A stretch of DNA of 64,000 bases, taken from assembly GCA_039818165.1 (NCBI GenBank), contig JBCBUL010000018.1, forward strand, positions 1-64,000, in the 5' to 3' direction. This document shows positions 1 to 9,683 of this stretch, in pieces. Each line of letters starts with the position of its first letter. Position 1 is the first letter of the stretch. Under the pieces are notes generated by a model that saw nothing but the letters and a program-made list of their open reading frames with translations, ran no database searches and was not told the DNA's origin. The stretch is from UBA5336 sp039818165 (GTDB taxonomy: Bacteria; Pseudomonadota; Alphaproteobacteria; Caulobacterales; Hyphomonadaceae). The translations under genes and the position numbers were made by a program.

Positions 1-75
1 GCCCGGGTAGCTCAGGGGTAGAGCAGCGGATTGAAAATCCGCGTGTCGGTGGTTCGATTCCGCCCCCGGGCACCA
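1..75 (+). tRNA. tRNA-Phe (GAA)
   Basis: Complete cloverleaf. The acceptor arm pairs 1-7 with 65-71, the discriminator is A72 and CCA is encoded at 73-75. The anticodon stem GCGGA/TCCGC encloses a loop TTGAAAA, giving anticodon GAA for phenylalanine. The T-arm has GGTTCGATTCC. The window begins exactly at its first base, so its promoter is not visible. Confidence 0.97.
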
Positions 76-134
76 TTCGCAGCCGGTTGTGCGCAGCGAT
101 GGAAAAATGATCCGGCGGATCGATTTTAGGTTTT

Positions 135-153
135 GAATGCCCCGGCAGGGGCC
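135..153. repeat. 19-bp direct repeat, copy 1
   Basis: The sequence GAATGCCCCGGCAGGGGCC occurs here and again at 311-329, exactly, 176 bases apart. Each copy contains the dyad CCCC-GGCA-GGGG, so each could fold as a short hairpin. No T-run follows on either strand, so neither is a typical intrinsic terminator. Confidence 0.75.
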
Positions 154-310
154 AAGAGCCACGCAGCGCGCTGTTGCGGTTTTGATTGGATTCAGGCCCT
201 TCGCGCTCCGCTTGCTGCTCGGTGCTGCTCTCGCCTATCGGCGAGGCACCTGCGCCTTCGCTTTGCTCGTGTTGGTGCGCTGAACAGAGAATTTCACCAA
301 ATCAGGCGGA

Positions 311-329
311 GAATGCCCCGGCAGGGGCC
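311..329. repeat. 19-bp direct repeat, copy 2
   Basis: Exact second copy of the repeat at 135-153. It lies just beyond the 3' end of the flotillin pseudogene, where it could act as a weak transcript-end structure for that operon. Confidence 0.75.
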
Positions 330-352
330 GTTGACCCCTGCGGCCACTCACC

Positions 353-2052
353 CTACTCCGCCGCGTCGAGCTTTCCATTGCTCACCGAACCTGTGAGACC
401 GGTGAGGTCATCGCCCTTCAGACCGAGCTCATTCATCAGACTGTCGAGCAAAGGCGCCTGGGCACGGTACTTCAGCGCCGCATTTACCGCCTGGTCGGCC
501 ACGCTGCCACCTTCAACCGGGGCACCCTGCCCGCCCGTCGCGCCGTTCAGCCCCTCGACATTGAGAATCTTGATCGAGTCGATGGCCTCCATCGGCTTGA
601 CCGATTGCTCGATGATCGCCGGCAGGGATTCGATGAGCGCCTGCTTGATCTGCATGGCGATCTGCTCCGGGCTCAGGACGTTTGCCGCCTCATTTACGGC
701 GCGCTTGCCCTCAGCTTCCACCGCATAGACGGCCTCCAGCGCTTCAGCGCGCAGTTTCTCAGCCTGGGCTCCACCCTCCGCCGTAATGCGCTCACGTTCC
801 GCCTCGGCCTCGGCTTCAATCCGAACGGCGTCGGCCTTATCGACCGCAGCGGCCTTTTCGGCCTCAGCGGCAACCTGGATGGCAATCGCCTGCTGCTCGG
901 CCGCCTTGCGCGCTTCGATCAGTTCAATCGCCTTTTCGCGCTCAGCGATCTCGGTATCGCGGGCCGTGGTGACTTCTTCTGCGGCGCGCGCGGCTATCGC
1001 ACGGGCGGCGTCAGCAACAGCATCGGCTTCGGACTTTTCGCGCGACTTCTCAGCAATGGCGATGTCGCGGTCCTGTTCGGCCAATTCCACCGCCTTCTCT
1101 TTCAGCACCTGGGCCGCCTCCACGGCCTGGGCTTTTTCGATATCGCGTTCCTGGACGACCTTGTCGGCGCTGATGGCGGCTTCCTTGACCTGACGGTCGG
1201 CGACGATCTTGGCCTGCTGGCTTCGCGTTCACGCTCGGCCTGTTCCTGTGCGATCTGGGCGGCTTGCATGGCACGGCGGATTTCGATCTCGCGCTGTTGC
1301 TCCAGATTGGCGTACTCACTGTCGCGGGAGATTTGCAGGCGCTGTTGCTCGGCATCCAGGTTCTTGCGCTGGATCTCGACCTCGGTTTCCTGCTCGATAT
1401 CGTTGCGCTTCTTCCGGCGCGCTTCGATCTCTTCGGTGAGCTTGGTCAAGCCTTCCGCGTCGAATGCGTTGTCTGGATTGAAGAACTCTTTCGAGGTTTG
1501 GTCGAGGCCGGTGAGGGAGACCGACTCCAATTCAAGGCCGTTCTTGAGGATGTCTTAAGACACGGCCGCCTGGACTTTCTGGACGAAAGAGACGCGCTGT
1601 TCATGCAGCTCTTCCATGGCCATTTCGGCGGCCACGGCGCGCAGGGCATCGACGAATTTGCCTTCCACCAGTTCTTTCAGGGACTGGGGGTGCATGGTGC
1701 GCTGGCCAAGGGTTTGGGCCGCATTGGCGATGGATTCGGTGGTTGGCTGGACGCGGACATAGAATTCGGCCTGCACGTCGACGCGCATCCGGTCCCGCGT
1801 AATCAGGGCCTGATCCTGATGGCGGCGCACTTCCAGGCGCAGCGTGTTCATATTCACCGGGATCACTTCGTGAAGGATCGGGAAAACGAGCGCGCCGCCA
1901 TTCATGATGACTTTCTGGCCCCCGAAACCCGTCCGCACAAAGGAGACTTCCTTCGACGCCCGGCGAAACAGCCGCGCCATGACAAGCCCGACAATCACGA
2001 TAAACAGCACGACTGCGCCTGCGATTGTCCCGTACACCACCCACTCGTCCAT
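353..2052 (-). pseudogene. yqiK: Flotillin family protein (YqiK-like), disrupted
   Basis: The intact form would be a membrane-anchored SPFH/flotillin scaffold of about 566 residues, close to E. coli YqiK. Visible in order are an N-terminal membrane segment (about residues 6-28), an SPFH region, a long Ala/Glu-rich coiled coil and a C-terminal tail. Two lesions break it. An in-frame TAA lies at 1555-1557, where the pattern of the family suggests GAA. A one-base deletion near 1216-1221 moves the reading frame inside the coiled coil. After restoring one base, translation continues without stops to TAG at 353-355, and the 1700-base span is one base short of a multiple of three. The start ATG at 2052 has a good AGGAGA Shine-Dalgarno sequence. 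The upstream partners yqiJ and the PspA-like gene look intact. Sequencing error is possible, but two independent errors in one gene seem less likely than decay. Confidence 0.88.
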
Positions 2053-2079
2053 CTTCTATATCTCCTTGCTTGCTATGAA

Positions 2080-2805
2080 TTATGTGCGCTGAAGCGCGGC
2101 ATGCGTGTTTGCAATCGCGCCGAAAATCGCCCCCGATTTCTCTACCAGGAGGACATCGCTGCCCTCCGCCAACTCCTGTCCCGCTTCCGCTGGCGCGACC
2201 AAGATGTAATGGGTGTAGCCCAGCGCGTCTTTCAGCTTCGCTTCCGCCGGTGCATCAATTTTCGCCGTTCCCCTTATAATTGTGGCCGCGCGGCCCACGA
2301 ATGTGTCGCTTGAAACCGCATCGGTTTCCTCTTTCGGCATGATGCGCGACAGGCCGAGGCCGAGCCACCGCGTCACCGGCAGGGCCGCAAAGAATGCGGG
2401 CACAGAGGCCAAACAGGCCGGCAGCATAGCGCCCAAGACGCTGGTGGATGCCTGCTGGATCAACAAGCCCGACACGCCAAAGCCCATGAGGAACGCGGCG
2501 ATGAGGATGAGGATCGGCACTTTGCCAACGCAGAGCCAGGCGAGAACCTGGCTGATGGGGCGAGCGCCAACCGCGCCTGTGGACTGCACGTCAATATCCG
2601 TGGGCGCGCCGCTGCCCGCCAGGTCTGCATCCACATCCAGGTCCGCATCGGCGTCGATATCAAAGTCGAAATCCGGCAGGGCTTCGTCCAGCGCGCCGGA
2701 GACGCCGAGGCCGAACAGCATGCCGACTAACTCCAGCGCCGCGATGGCCGCGAGCAGGACCAGCGCAATGGTGAAGGGCGCCATGTCAGGTGCAAACAGG
2801 TCCAT
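2080..2805 (-). CDS. yqiJ: YqiJ-like (DUF1449/NfeD-related) inner-membrane protein
   Basis: A 241-residue membrane protein. It has an N-terminal hydrophobic segment (about 10-35), an Asp-rich stretch (about 45-62), two further hydrophobic segments (about 88-145) and a soluble C-terminal part from about 165 that resembles the OB fold of NfeD/YqiJ proteins. YqiJ proteins are typically encoded next to the flotillin YqiK and are thought to help organise membrane microdomains. It starts 5 bases after the PspA-like stop codon and ends 27 bases before the flotillin start, so the three genes form one operon. The start at 2805 is preceded by GGGAG. With the flotillin broken, this gene may have lost its usual partner. 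Confidence 0.82.
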   Translation of the reverse strand: MDLFAPDMAPFTIALVLLAAIAALELVGMLFGLGVSGALDEALPDFDFDIDADADLDVDADLAGSGAPTDIDVQSTGAVGARPISQVLAWLCVGKVPILILIAAFLMGFGVSGLLIQQASTSVLGAMLPACLASVPAFFAALPVTRWLGLGLSRIMPKEETDAVSSDTFVGRAATIIRGTAKIDAPAEAKLKDALGYTHYILVAPAEAGQELAEGSDVLLVEKSGAIFGAIANTHAALQRT

Positions 2806-2810
2806 TTCGG

Positions 2811-3290
2811 TCAGGCTCCCGGGGTTGAGTTTGTGTTTGTGGGCGCGTCGGCCTCGCGCTGGAGGCGTTCGAGTTCCGCCAGCTTGGCCTCCACGTCGCC
2901 GGGATGGGCAGCGGGATCGGCAATCAGGGCGATGAGGCCCTCCAGGGCGTCAATTTCGCGCTCAAGCTGGACCAGGGCCCGGCGCGCAGCGGCGTGGCGG
3001 GCCTGGATGTCGAGCTTTTTGGAAAGCGCCGCCTTGGCGAGGTCTTCCCGGCCCTTTTCCAAGGCGAACGCCGCTTTTTCGTCGAGGTCGGCGAGGTCAG
3101 CGTCGCCGGTTCGGGCGGACTTGGAGAGGCGATAGTGCTCGGCCAGTTTAGCGCCAAGTTCAGTGCGCAGCATGGCCAGTTGGCGATCAGTCTCGCTTTC
3201 GCGCGGCGCGCCGCCCTCCTGGGCATCGAGAAAGGCTGAAACCTCAGCCGATACAATGGTTTTCAAACGATCCACAAACCGCGCAGGCAT
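2811..3290 (-). CDS. PspA/IM30-like short coiled-coil protein
   Basis: A 159-residue, almost wholly helical protein, rich in Ala, Glu and Leu, with heptad-like patterning from about residue 30 to 150. PspA/IM30 proteins bind membrane and keep it intact under stress, but they are usually about 220 residues, so this is a short relative. PspA-like genes often sit beside NfeD and flotillin genes, and that context supports the call more than sequence detail does. It is the first gene of the operon with yqiJ and the flotillin. Its Shine-Dalgarno sequence lies in the 3' arm of a strong predicted hairpin (3297-3330), suggesting control at translation. A generic coiled-coil protein remains possible. 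Confidence 0.65.
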   Translation of the reverse strand: MPARFVDRLKTIVSAEVSAFLDAQEGGAPRESETDRQLAMLRTELGAKLAEHYRLSKSARTGDADLADLDEKAAFALEKGREDLAKAALSKKLDIQARHAAARRALVQLEREIDALEGLIALIADPAAHPGDVEAKLAELERLQREADAPTNTNSTPGA

Positions 3291-3296
3291 CCACTC

Positions 3297-3330
3297 CCCT
3301 TTCCAGATATATATCGAATATCGGAAAGGG
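3297..3330 (-). promoter_or_regulatory. Hairpin covering the ribosome binding site of the PspA-like gene
   Basis: Read on the minus strand, CCCTTTCC pairs with GGAAAGGG (8 bp), then GATAT pairs with ATATC (5 bp) with one bulged T, closing a 7-base loop. The 3' arm contains most of the Shine-Dalgarno purine tract, and the ATG follows 6 bases after the arm. The AU-rich upper stem on a GC/purine base would fit a translational switch such as an RNA thermometer. The same dyad could instead be a DNA operator if transcription starts within it. Confidence 0.5.
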
Positions 3331-3381
3331 CCGAGACGGTTTCAAGGTGAGCGATCACGAATTTTTGAGGGTGGTGCAACA

Positions 3382-3666
3382 CTACTCGCTTTGCCAATCT
3401 TCTCGCCCGTGGCGGATTCGCAGAATGCTGACCGTTTCCCCATCTACCGCATAAATAATGAGATGTGCCCCAAATGGTCGGACCCGCACAATTTGGTCTT
3501 CGCATCGGCGCTCAGGACTTGAGAGCGGAAATGCCTGGATTGCTTTCAGGGCTTCTCGCATCCCAATTTGATAGGTTTCAGCCTGTTTGGGTCCAAAAAG
3601 CCGGATGCCCTCAGCGTTAACCAACGCCGCATCAATCTGAGCTTCCCGCGAGAAAACGAGTTTCAT
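3382..3666 (-). CDS. parE: ParE-family toxin (RelE/ParE superfamily)
   Basis: A 94-residue protein with the ParE pattern: an N-terminal beta strand (KLVFSREAQID), a helix ending in a set of charged residues, and the closing strands HLIIYAVDGETVSILRIRHG followed by a short tail. ParE toxins inhibit DNA gyrase. It overlaps the antitoxin gene by four bases (ATGA at 3663-3666), typical of translational coupling in toxin-antitoxin pairs. The reading frame is intact and the length is normal for the family. The actual target cannot be read from the sequence. Confidence 0.88.
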   Translation of the reverse strand: MKLVFSREAQIDAALVNAEGIRLFGPKQAETYQIGMREALKAIQAFPLSSPERRCEDQIVRVRPFGAHLIIYAVDGETVSILRIRHGREDWQSE

Positions 3667-3917
3667 GCAGAGTCAGTCGCCTTAAGAGCTGCGGCCCACG
3701 CCTCGTCCATGAAATCGTCCACGGTTTTCTCAACGAAGCCACTCGCATACGCAGCGCGAACGCGGTCTGCCATCGCTGCGTCTTTCGCAAACTGCTCCAC
3801 ATCCCGGCGAATAAGCTCCCGAACATAGTCTGAGGAATTGGCGTATTTGCCGTCCTTGGACTGCGCCTCGACCCAGGCTTTCATCTGGTCCGGCAGAGAA
3901 ATGTTCATCGTGGCCAT
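3663..3917 (-). CDS. parD: ParD-family antitoxin
   Basis: An 84-residue protein starting with the ribbon-helix-helix strand MNISLPDQMKAWVE and the helix pair around SSDYVRELIRRD, as in ParD. The C-terminal half is the extended region that would wrap and neutralise ParE. Two ATGs are possible (3917 and 3908); 3917 has the better spaced AGGAGAAGGAG. A near-perfect 19-bp dyad at 3949-3967 overlaps a TTGACA -35 box just upstream, a sensible place for autorepression by ParD. Confidence 0.88.
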   Translation of the reverse strand: MATMNISLPDQMKAWVEAQSKDGKYANSSDYVRELIRRDVEQFAKDAAMADRVRAAYASGFVEKTVDDFMDEAWAAALKATDSA

Positions 3918-3948
3918 GGCGCGCTCCTTCTCCTAGGAAGGTGGGCAT

Positions 3949-3967
3949 GTTGGCAAAGTTTGTCAAC
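3949..3967 (-). promoter_or_regulatory. Likely ParD operator and parDE promoter
   Basis: GTTGGCAAA-G-TTTGTCAAC is an inverted repeat with one mismatch per half-site. It overlaps TTGACA (minus strand, 3961-3966), a consensus -35 hexamer. It lies 32 bases upstream of the parD start. I do not see a convincing -10 box at the ideal spacing. Confidence 0.5.
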
Positions 3968-3988
3968 TTATTGGAGTTGGTGACAGCT

Positions 3989-4780
3989 CTAAAGGGAACC
4001 GAAGAAACCTGGCTCCAGTTCAACTTCTTCGATCATTCTCGTCTTTACCCCGAGCTTCTTTTCTTTGAGCAACTGGCAAAGGAGTTCTCCATCAATCAAA
4101 TCAATCGCTGGAGCACCGTCTCTGACGGCTTCTTTTCTTGCTTCAGACGTGAAGCTGCCGGTGGTGATCACCAATCCTTTGTCAGCTCGTCCCACCATTG
4201 CGCCACGAAAGTCTCGCACAACTGGAGCGCCGATAGACCCCTTCCAGCGTTTGCACTGAAATAGAACCTGGAATGACACCAAGTTCATTCGAAGAACACC
4301 TGCACCGTCGATTCCACCATCTCCGCTTTTCCCAGTGACCTCGACTTTTGTGAATCCAGATTCTCTCAACAACCTTTGACACAGACGTTCAAAAGCGTCG
4401 GGCGGCACAGAACAGAGCGTTTCAAGAAGTGAATCTTCCCAGCTCGCATCACCTTCCGATTTTAGCTCGAGTGCTTCGGGATCATCATCAGAGGTTGATG
4501 TTAACACTTCTCGAGCGCGCTTTTCGGCTTTCACGCGGCGAAAGACATCTCTCGCTTCGTTTTCTGTGATGCGATGGCCGAAGTCCGTAAGGCTCCAAAC
4601 AGCCCGTTCACTGTTCTCCACGGCACCAACCTTCTTCAAGTAGGTGCGCACCCAAGCGAGACGATATTGAAACTCGCTACGGGTGCCCTTCGTGTGAGGT
4701 GTCGCCAACACCTCGTTAGTCAGTTGGAGCTGATCTGCGACCTCTTCCTCAATCTCTTCAATCCCTGCCGAACCACCCAA
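3989..4780 (-). CDS. mrr: Mrr-type restriction endonuclease, start unclear or 5' truncated
   Basis: Mrr is a type IV enzyme that cuts modified DNA. The 263 residues from the first usual start (TTG at 4780) include a winged-helix Mrr N-terminal domain (about 1-70), an acidic linker, and a PD-(D/E)XK catalytic domain with GKSGDGGIDG and the FQCKRWKG strand, so the catalytic Asp, Gln and Lys are present. Family-like residues (WPTIVAIRKLGGS) continue upstream of 4780 to an in-frame TGA at 4859-4861, with no ATG, GTG or TTG in that stretch. The gene therefore uses a rare start such as ATT or has lost its 5' end. It begins just after rpoD. GC is lower than its neighbours: 30 of 60 bases at 4441-4500 against 40 of 60 at 5341-5400, suggesting acquisition by transfer. 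Confidence 0.82.
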   Translation of the reverse strand: MGGSAGIEEIEEEVADQLQLTNEVLATPHTKGTRSEFQYRLAWVRTYLKKVGAVENSERAVWSLTDFGHRITENEARDVFRRVKAEKRAREVLTSTSDDDPEALELKSEGDASWEDSLLETLCSVPPDAFERLCQRLLRESGFTKVEVTGKSGDGGIDGAGVLRMNLVSFQVLFQCKRWKGSIGAPVVRDFRGAMVGRADKGLVITTGSFTSEARKEAVRDGAPAIDLIDGELLCQLLKEKKLGVKTRMIEEVELEPGFFGSL

Positions 4781-4870
4781 TTTTCGGATAGCGACTATTG
4801 TCGGCCATGACAGGCGTGGATACGAAAGCTCCTCTGGAATATCCCTGGGCCTGGGAATTCAATCCCCATC

Positions 4871-6793
<1,923 letters not shown>

Positions 6794-7128
6794 TCAATCT
6801 CTCCCGTGTCGACAGGGCCACACCTAGGCCCATAATCGATACAAAAAATTAATCTTGCGAAATGTGCACGGCACGCAAAGCTGACACCTTCCGAAATATC
6901 GGAACGAGCCCTTGGAGCCCCTTGCCCGGGCTCTGCGAATGGTACCGAAACAGCCTGCGGCCCTGGGCCAAAACCTGCACGCAATGCCTATGGAGGCGGT
7001 GTCAGGTCGAAGAGTGCTGCTATCAGCGCGCGATTTCACGCCCATACATGGTCAGCCCGATAGGCTGGGTCAACTGGGCATCTGACGAAATTGTTTTTTC
7101 AGCGCCAAATGCAGGCAAAGTGTGTGCA
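6794..7128. other. dnaG-rpoD intergenic region
   Basis: These 335 bases probably hold the rpoD promoter(s) and leader. The minus strand has an A/T-rich patch at about 6835-6860 shortly before the rpoD start. An imperfect GC-rich hairpin lies around 6907-6937. I see no convincing gene or RNA family here. Confidence 0.5.
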
Positions 7129-8961
7129 TCAGGGCTCCAGCGCACGTTTCTTGGCGGCTTCATAGGCGGCCATCTGAGCTTCGCTGGATTCCGCCCGCAG
7201 ACGTTGGCGCTCAGCGATGTCTCTGTGCAGTGTCGCCCATGCGCCCGGGTCCTTCAGCACCGTTTCGCGCTCGTCTTCATCGGGCCCGGCTTCGCCAGAC
7301 GTCTGGGTGTAAAGCCGTATCAACAGCTCCCATTCCCGGGCTGCCTGGGTGCCCAGCTCGATTTCCTGACGCGTGGGATAGGCTTCAAAGGCCGCCAGGG
7401 CTTCCGTCTTTCCAGCATTGGCGAGACAGTCAGCTACGCTGGCCGGATCGATACTTTGCGTATTGCAGTGAACCTCAAGGATCGCATCGCAAATCGCATC
7501 CGAAACCGGATGGCTGAAAACGACCGAGGACAACAACTCGGCAAATGTTTCGAGCAAAGCCGGGCTCGCCGCTGCGGAAACGAGTTGTCCCAGTGCAGGC
7601 GGTGGCCCTTTCTGGGCTTTTAGCGCGCTGATCGCAGGCGCACCGCGCTTGCCGCGTGCAGCCTGGCGCACTTGCCAGAAATGCTCGCGCATCTTCTGGA
7701 GCAGGTCGCGCTGGTAAGCTGTGCGAACACCCTCATGGCCAATCTTGCCAGCGGCTGCTTTCAGGCGTGCTTCGAGCCCAGCCTTTTGCTCCGGGGTCTC
7801 CAGCGGCTCCGCATCGCGCTCCCGGCGCCAAAGCACCTGCACCAAGGGCAATGCGCGCTCCAGCAGACCTTGCATCTCTTCGCGCCCGTCGGCGCGCTTC
7901 AACAGATCGTCGGGGTCGAGCCCCTCCGGCAAAAACGAAAAGTAGACGGATCGATCCGGCAGAACTTCCGGCAAGGCCACATCAATGCTGCGATGGGCCG
8001 CCCCGCGCCCTGCCCTGTCGCCATCGAAACACATGATCGGGTCCGGCCCAGCCCGCCAGAGCAGCGTAAGTTGATCGCTCGTCAGTGCCGTGCCCAGTGG
8101 CGCGACGGCATTGCCAAAGCCCGCCTCACCCAGCGCGATCACATCCATATAGCCTTCGCAGACAATTAGGCCGCCGCGCGCGCCGTAGCCAATCGCTTCC
8201 CGGGCGCGCTTGTAATTGTAGAGCACGCGGGATTTGTGGAAGAGATCGGTCTCAGGAGAGTTGAGGTATTTCGCCTTGTCTTCGGGGTCGAGCGCGCGCC
8301 CACCAAAGGCGATTACCTCACCCTTGGTGTCGGCGATGGGAAACATGATCCGATTGCGGAACACATCATAGGGTTCTCCGCCCTTGTCGGAGACCTTCGC
8401 CAGACCTGCGCCCGTGATCTCATCAAGGGTGAAGCCCATGCCCTTCAAATGCGCGGTTAGTTGGCGCCAATCGTCCGGCGCAACGCCCATGCCCCAGCGA
8501 TGCCACGCATCCGGGCCGAGACCGCGCTTCTCCTGAAGATAGGTTCTCGCAATGCCCCCGCTCTGGCCGCGGAGCTGGGCTTGGAAGAATTCCGCCGCCG
8601 CCGCACAGGCCGCCTTGAGGCGCTTTAGTCGATCATATTGCTCGACCGCTTCCGGCGTCGCTTTTGGCAGTTCCATGCCCGCTTCGTCGGCGAGGCGCTC
8701 GACGACTTCCATAAACTCGAGACGTTCGGTCTCCATCAGGAATTTGATGATGTCACCGCCGAGCCCCGAGGAGAAATCCTTGAAGATGCCTTTCTCGTCA
8801 TTGACGTAGAAACTCGGCGTTTTTTCGCTTGTGAATGGCGACAGCCCGACCCATTCCTTACCGCGCCGCGTGAGCTTTACCTTCCGACCGATAACATCGG
8901 ACGGGCGCACGCGGGCTTTGATTTCATCGAGGAAACCATCGGGTATACGGACATTGCTCAT
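7129..8961 (-). CDS. dnaG: DNA primase DnaG, zinc-ligand-free N-terminus
   Basis: Synthesises RNA primers at the replication fork. The 610 residues comprise an N-terminal CHC2-like domain (about 1-100), the catalytic core with the TOPRIM signature (VCEGYMDVIAL near 265 and FDGDRAGRGAAHRS near 310) and a C-terminal helicase-binding region. In the N-terminal domain the fold sequence is recognisable (GLSPFTSEKTPSF, then KDFSSGLGGD), but the four positions that hold Cys/His zinc ligands in E. coli are Ser, Thr, Asp and Ser. I recall similar ligand loss in other alphaproteobacterial primases, so it is probably a lineage feature rather than damage. The gene lies between the YqeY-like gene and rpoD, all on the minus strand. 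Confidence 0.96.
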   Translation of the reverse strand: MSNVRIPDGFLDEIKARVRPSDVIGRKVKLTRRGKEWVGLSPFTSEKTPSFYVNDEKGIFKDFSSGLGGDIIKFLMETERLEFMEVVERLADEAGMELPKATPEAVEQYDRLKRLKAACAAAAEFFQAQLRGQSGGIARTYLQEKRGLGPDAWHRWGMGVAPDDWRQLTAHLKGMGFTLDEITGAGLAKVSDKGGEPYDVFRNRIMFPIADTKGEVIAFGGRALDPEDKAKYLNSPETDLFHKSRVLYNYKRAREAIGYGARGGLIVCEGYMDVIALGEAGFGNAVAPLGTALTSDQLTLLWRAGPDPIMCFDGDRAGRGAAHRSIDVALPEVLPDRSVYFSFLPEGLDPDDLLKRADGREEMQGLLERALPLVQVLWRRERDAEPLETPEQKAGLEARLKAAAGKIGHEGVRTAYQRDLLQKMREHFWQVRQAARGKRGAPAISALKAQKGPPPALGQLVSAAASPALLETFAELLSSVVFSHPVSDAICDAILEVHCNTQSIDPASVADCLANAGKTEALAAFEAYPTRQEIELGTQAAREWELLIRLYTQTSGEAGPDEDERETVLKDPGAWATLHRDIAERQRLRAESSEAQMAAYEAAKKRALEP

Positions 8962-9043
8962 CCGGCCTGATTAACCGAAAAAGTGATTCGGGCGAAACAT
9001 CTCGCGAACATTCCCCACAGGATTTCGCTGCTCTGGGGAATTC

Positions 9044-9553
9044 CTATTGCAGCGCGCGACGCACAGCCTGTCCTGCAGCACGGCTATCAATCTTTCCCGG
9101 ATAACGCGCTTTTAGCGCGCTCATGCATTTGCCGAGATCCTTGAGCGTGGAGGCGTCAAGCTCTTCCACAACGTGCTGCACCGCGGTGTTCAGTTCGTCA
9201 TCACCCAGGGGTTTGGGCAGGAACTCTTCGATGACGCCAAGTTCTTCGCGTTCGCGTTCGGCATCCTCAATCCGGCCTGCCTCGTCGAACTCCCTGGACG
9301 AGATTCGACGCTGAGCCGCCATGGTTTCAAGCACATCGAGCACGGTCGCATCGGCGCAGCCGTCGCAGTCACCGCGCGTGCGTGCGCTGGCATCCCGGTC
9401 GCGCACGGCGCAGGATATCAGCCGCAAAGTCGCGGCCCGCGTTTCAACCGCGGGGGACACGTTTTCGGACGAAAGTTTGGTCTCAGCCGCCTCAAGGGCG
9501 TCTGCCACACGTGCTTTCAAAGAAGTTTGTTCTGCTGAATCCAGTTCAGCCAT
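9044..9553 (-). CDS. YqeY/GatB-related domain protein
   Basis: A 169-residue protein of the YqeY family, whose domain is shared with the tail of GatB, the amidotransferase subunit that corrects mischarged tRNA. Stand-alone YqeY has no firmly established role. Family features include the N-terminal helix with TLRLI, the ERE-rich helix before GVIEEFLPKPL, and the closing segment around GKCMSALKARYPGKID. There is an unusual Cys-containing insert (about 60-70, DCDGCADA). It lies upstream of dnaG and divergent from carA, an arrangement common in alphaproteobacteria. The ATG at 9553 was chosen because the homology starts right after it. Confidence 0.85.
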   Translation of the reverse strand: MAELDSAEQTSLKARVADALEAAETKLSSENVSPAVETRAATLRLISCAVRDRDASARTRGDCDGCADATVLDVLETMAAQRRISSREFDEAGRIEDAEREREELGVIEEFLPKPLGDDELNTAVQHVVEELDASTLKDLGKCMSALKARYPGKIDSRAAGQAVRRALQ

Positions 9554-9683
9554 GGCGCATATCTCTGCATGTTCGCGGCGAAATCGTCTTGACGACGTCG
9601 CCGACCAGCCCCTAGTTCCTGCCGCTCAGGAAAGCCCAGTATTCCTTAACGCACTGCAAATCCGTCAAGAAGGCAAGCCAAAT

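Larger units (their letters stand above)
76..352. other. Spacer between tRNA-Phe and the flotillin pseudogene
   Basis: I see no credible gene in these 277 bases. They hold two exact 19-base copies of a short dyad sequence (135-153 and 311-329) and a few GC-rich hairpins, for example around 232-247. No integrase and no duplicated tRNA end is visible. Confidence 0.6.

Noticed and set aside
1555..1557. In-frame TAA of the flotillin as recoded or programmed
   Set aside because: TAA is not used for selenocysteine, and no slippery site or recoding element surrounds it; the second lesion also points to decay.
605..2313. Long plus-strand ORFs opposite the flotillin and yqiJ genes
   Set aside because: They are antisense shadows in GC-rich DNA with no family signals; the minus-strand reading has clear homology and Shine-Dalgarno sequences.
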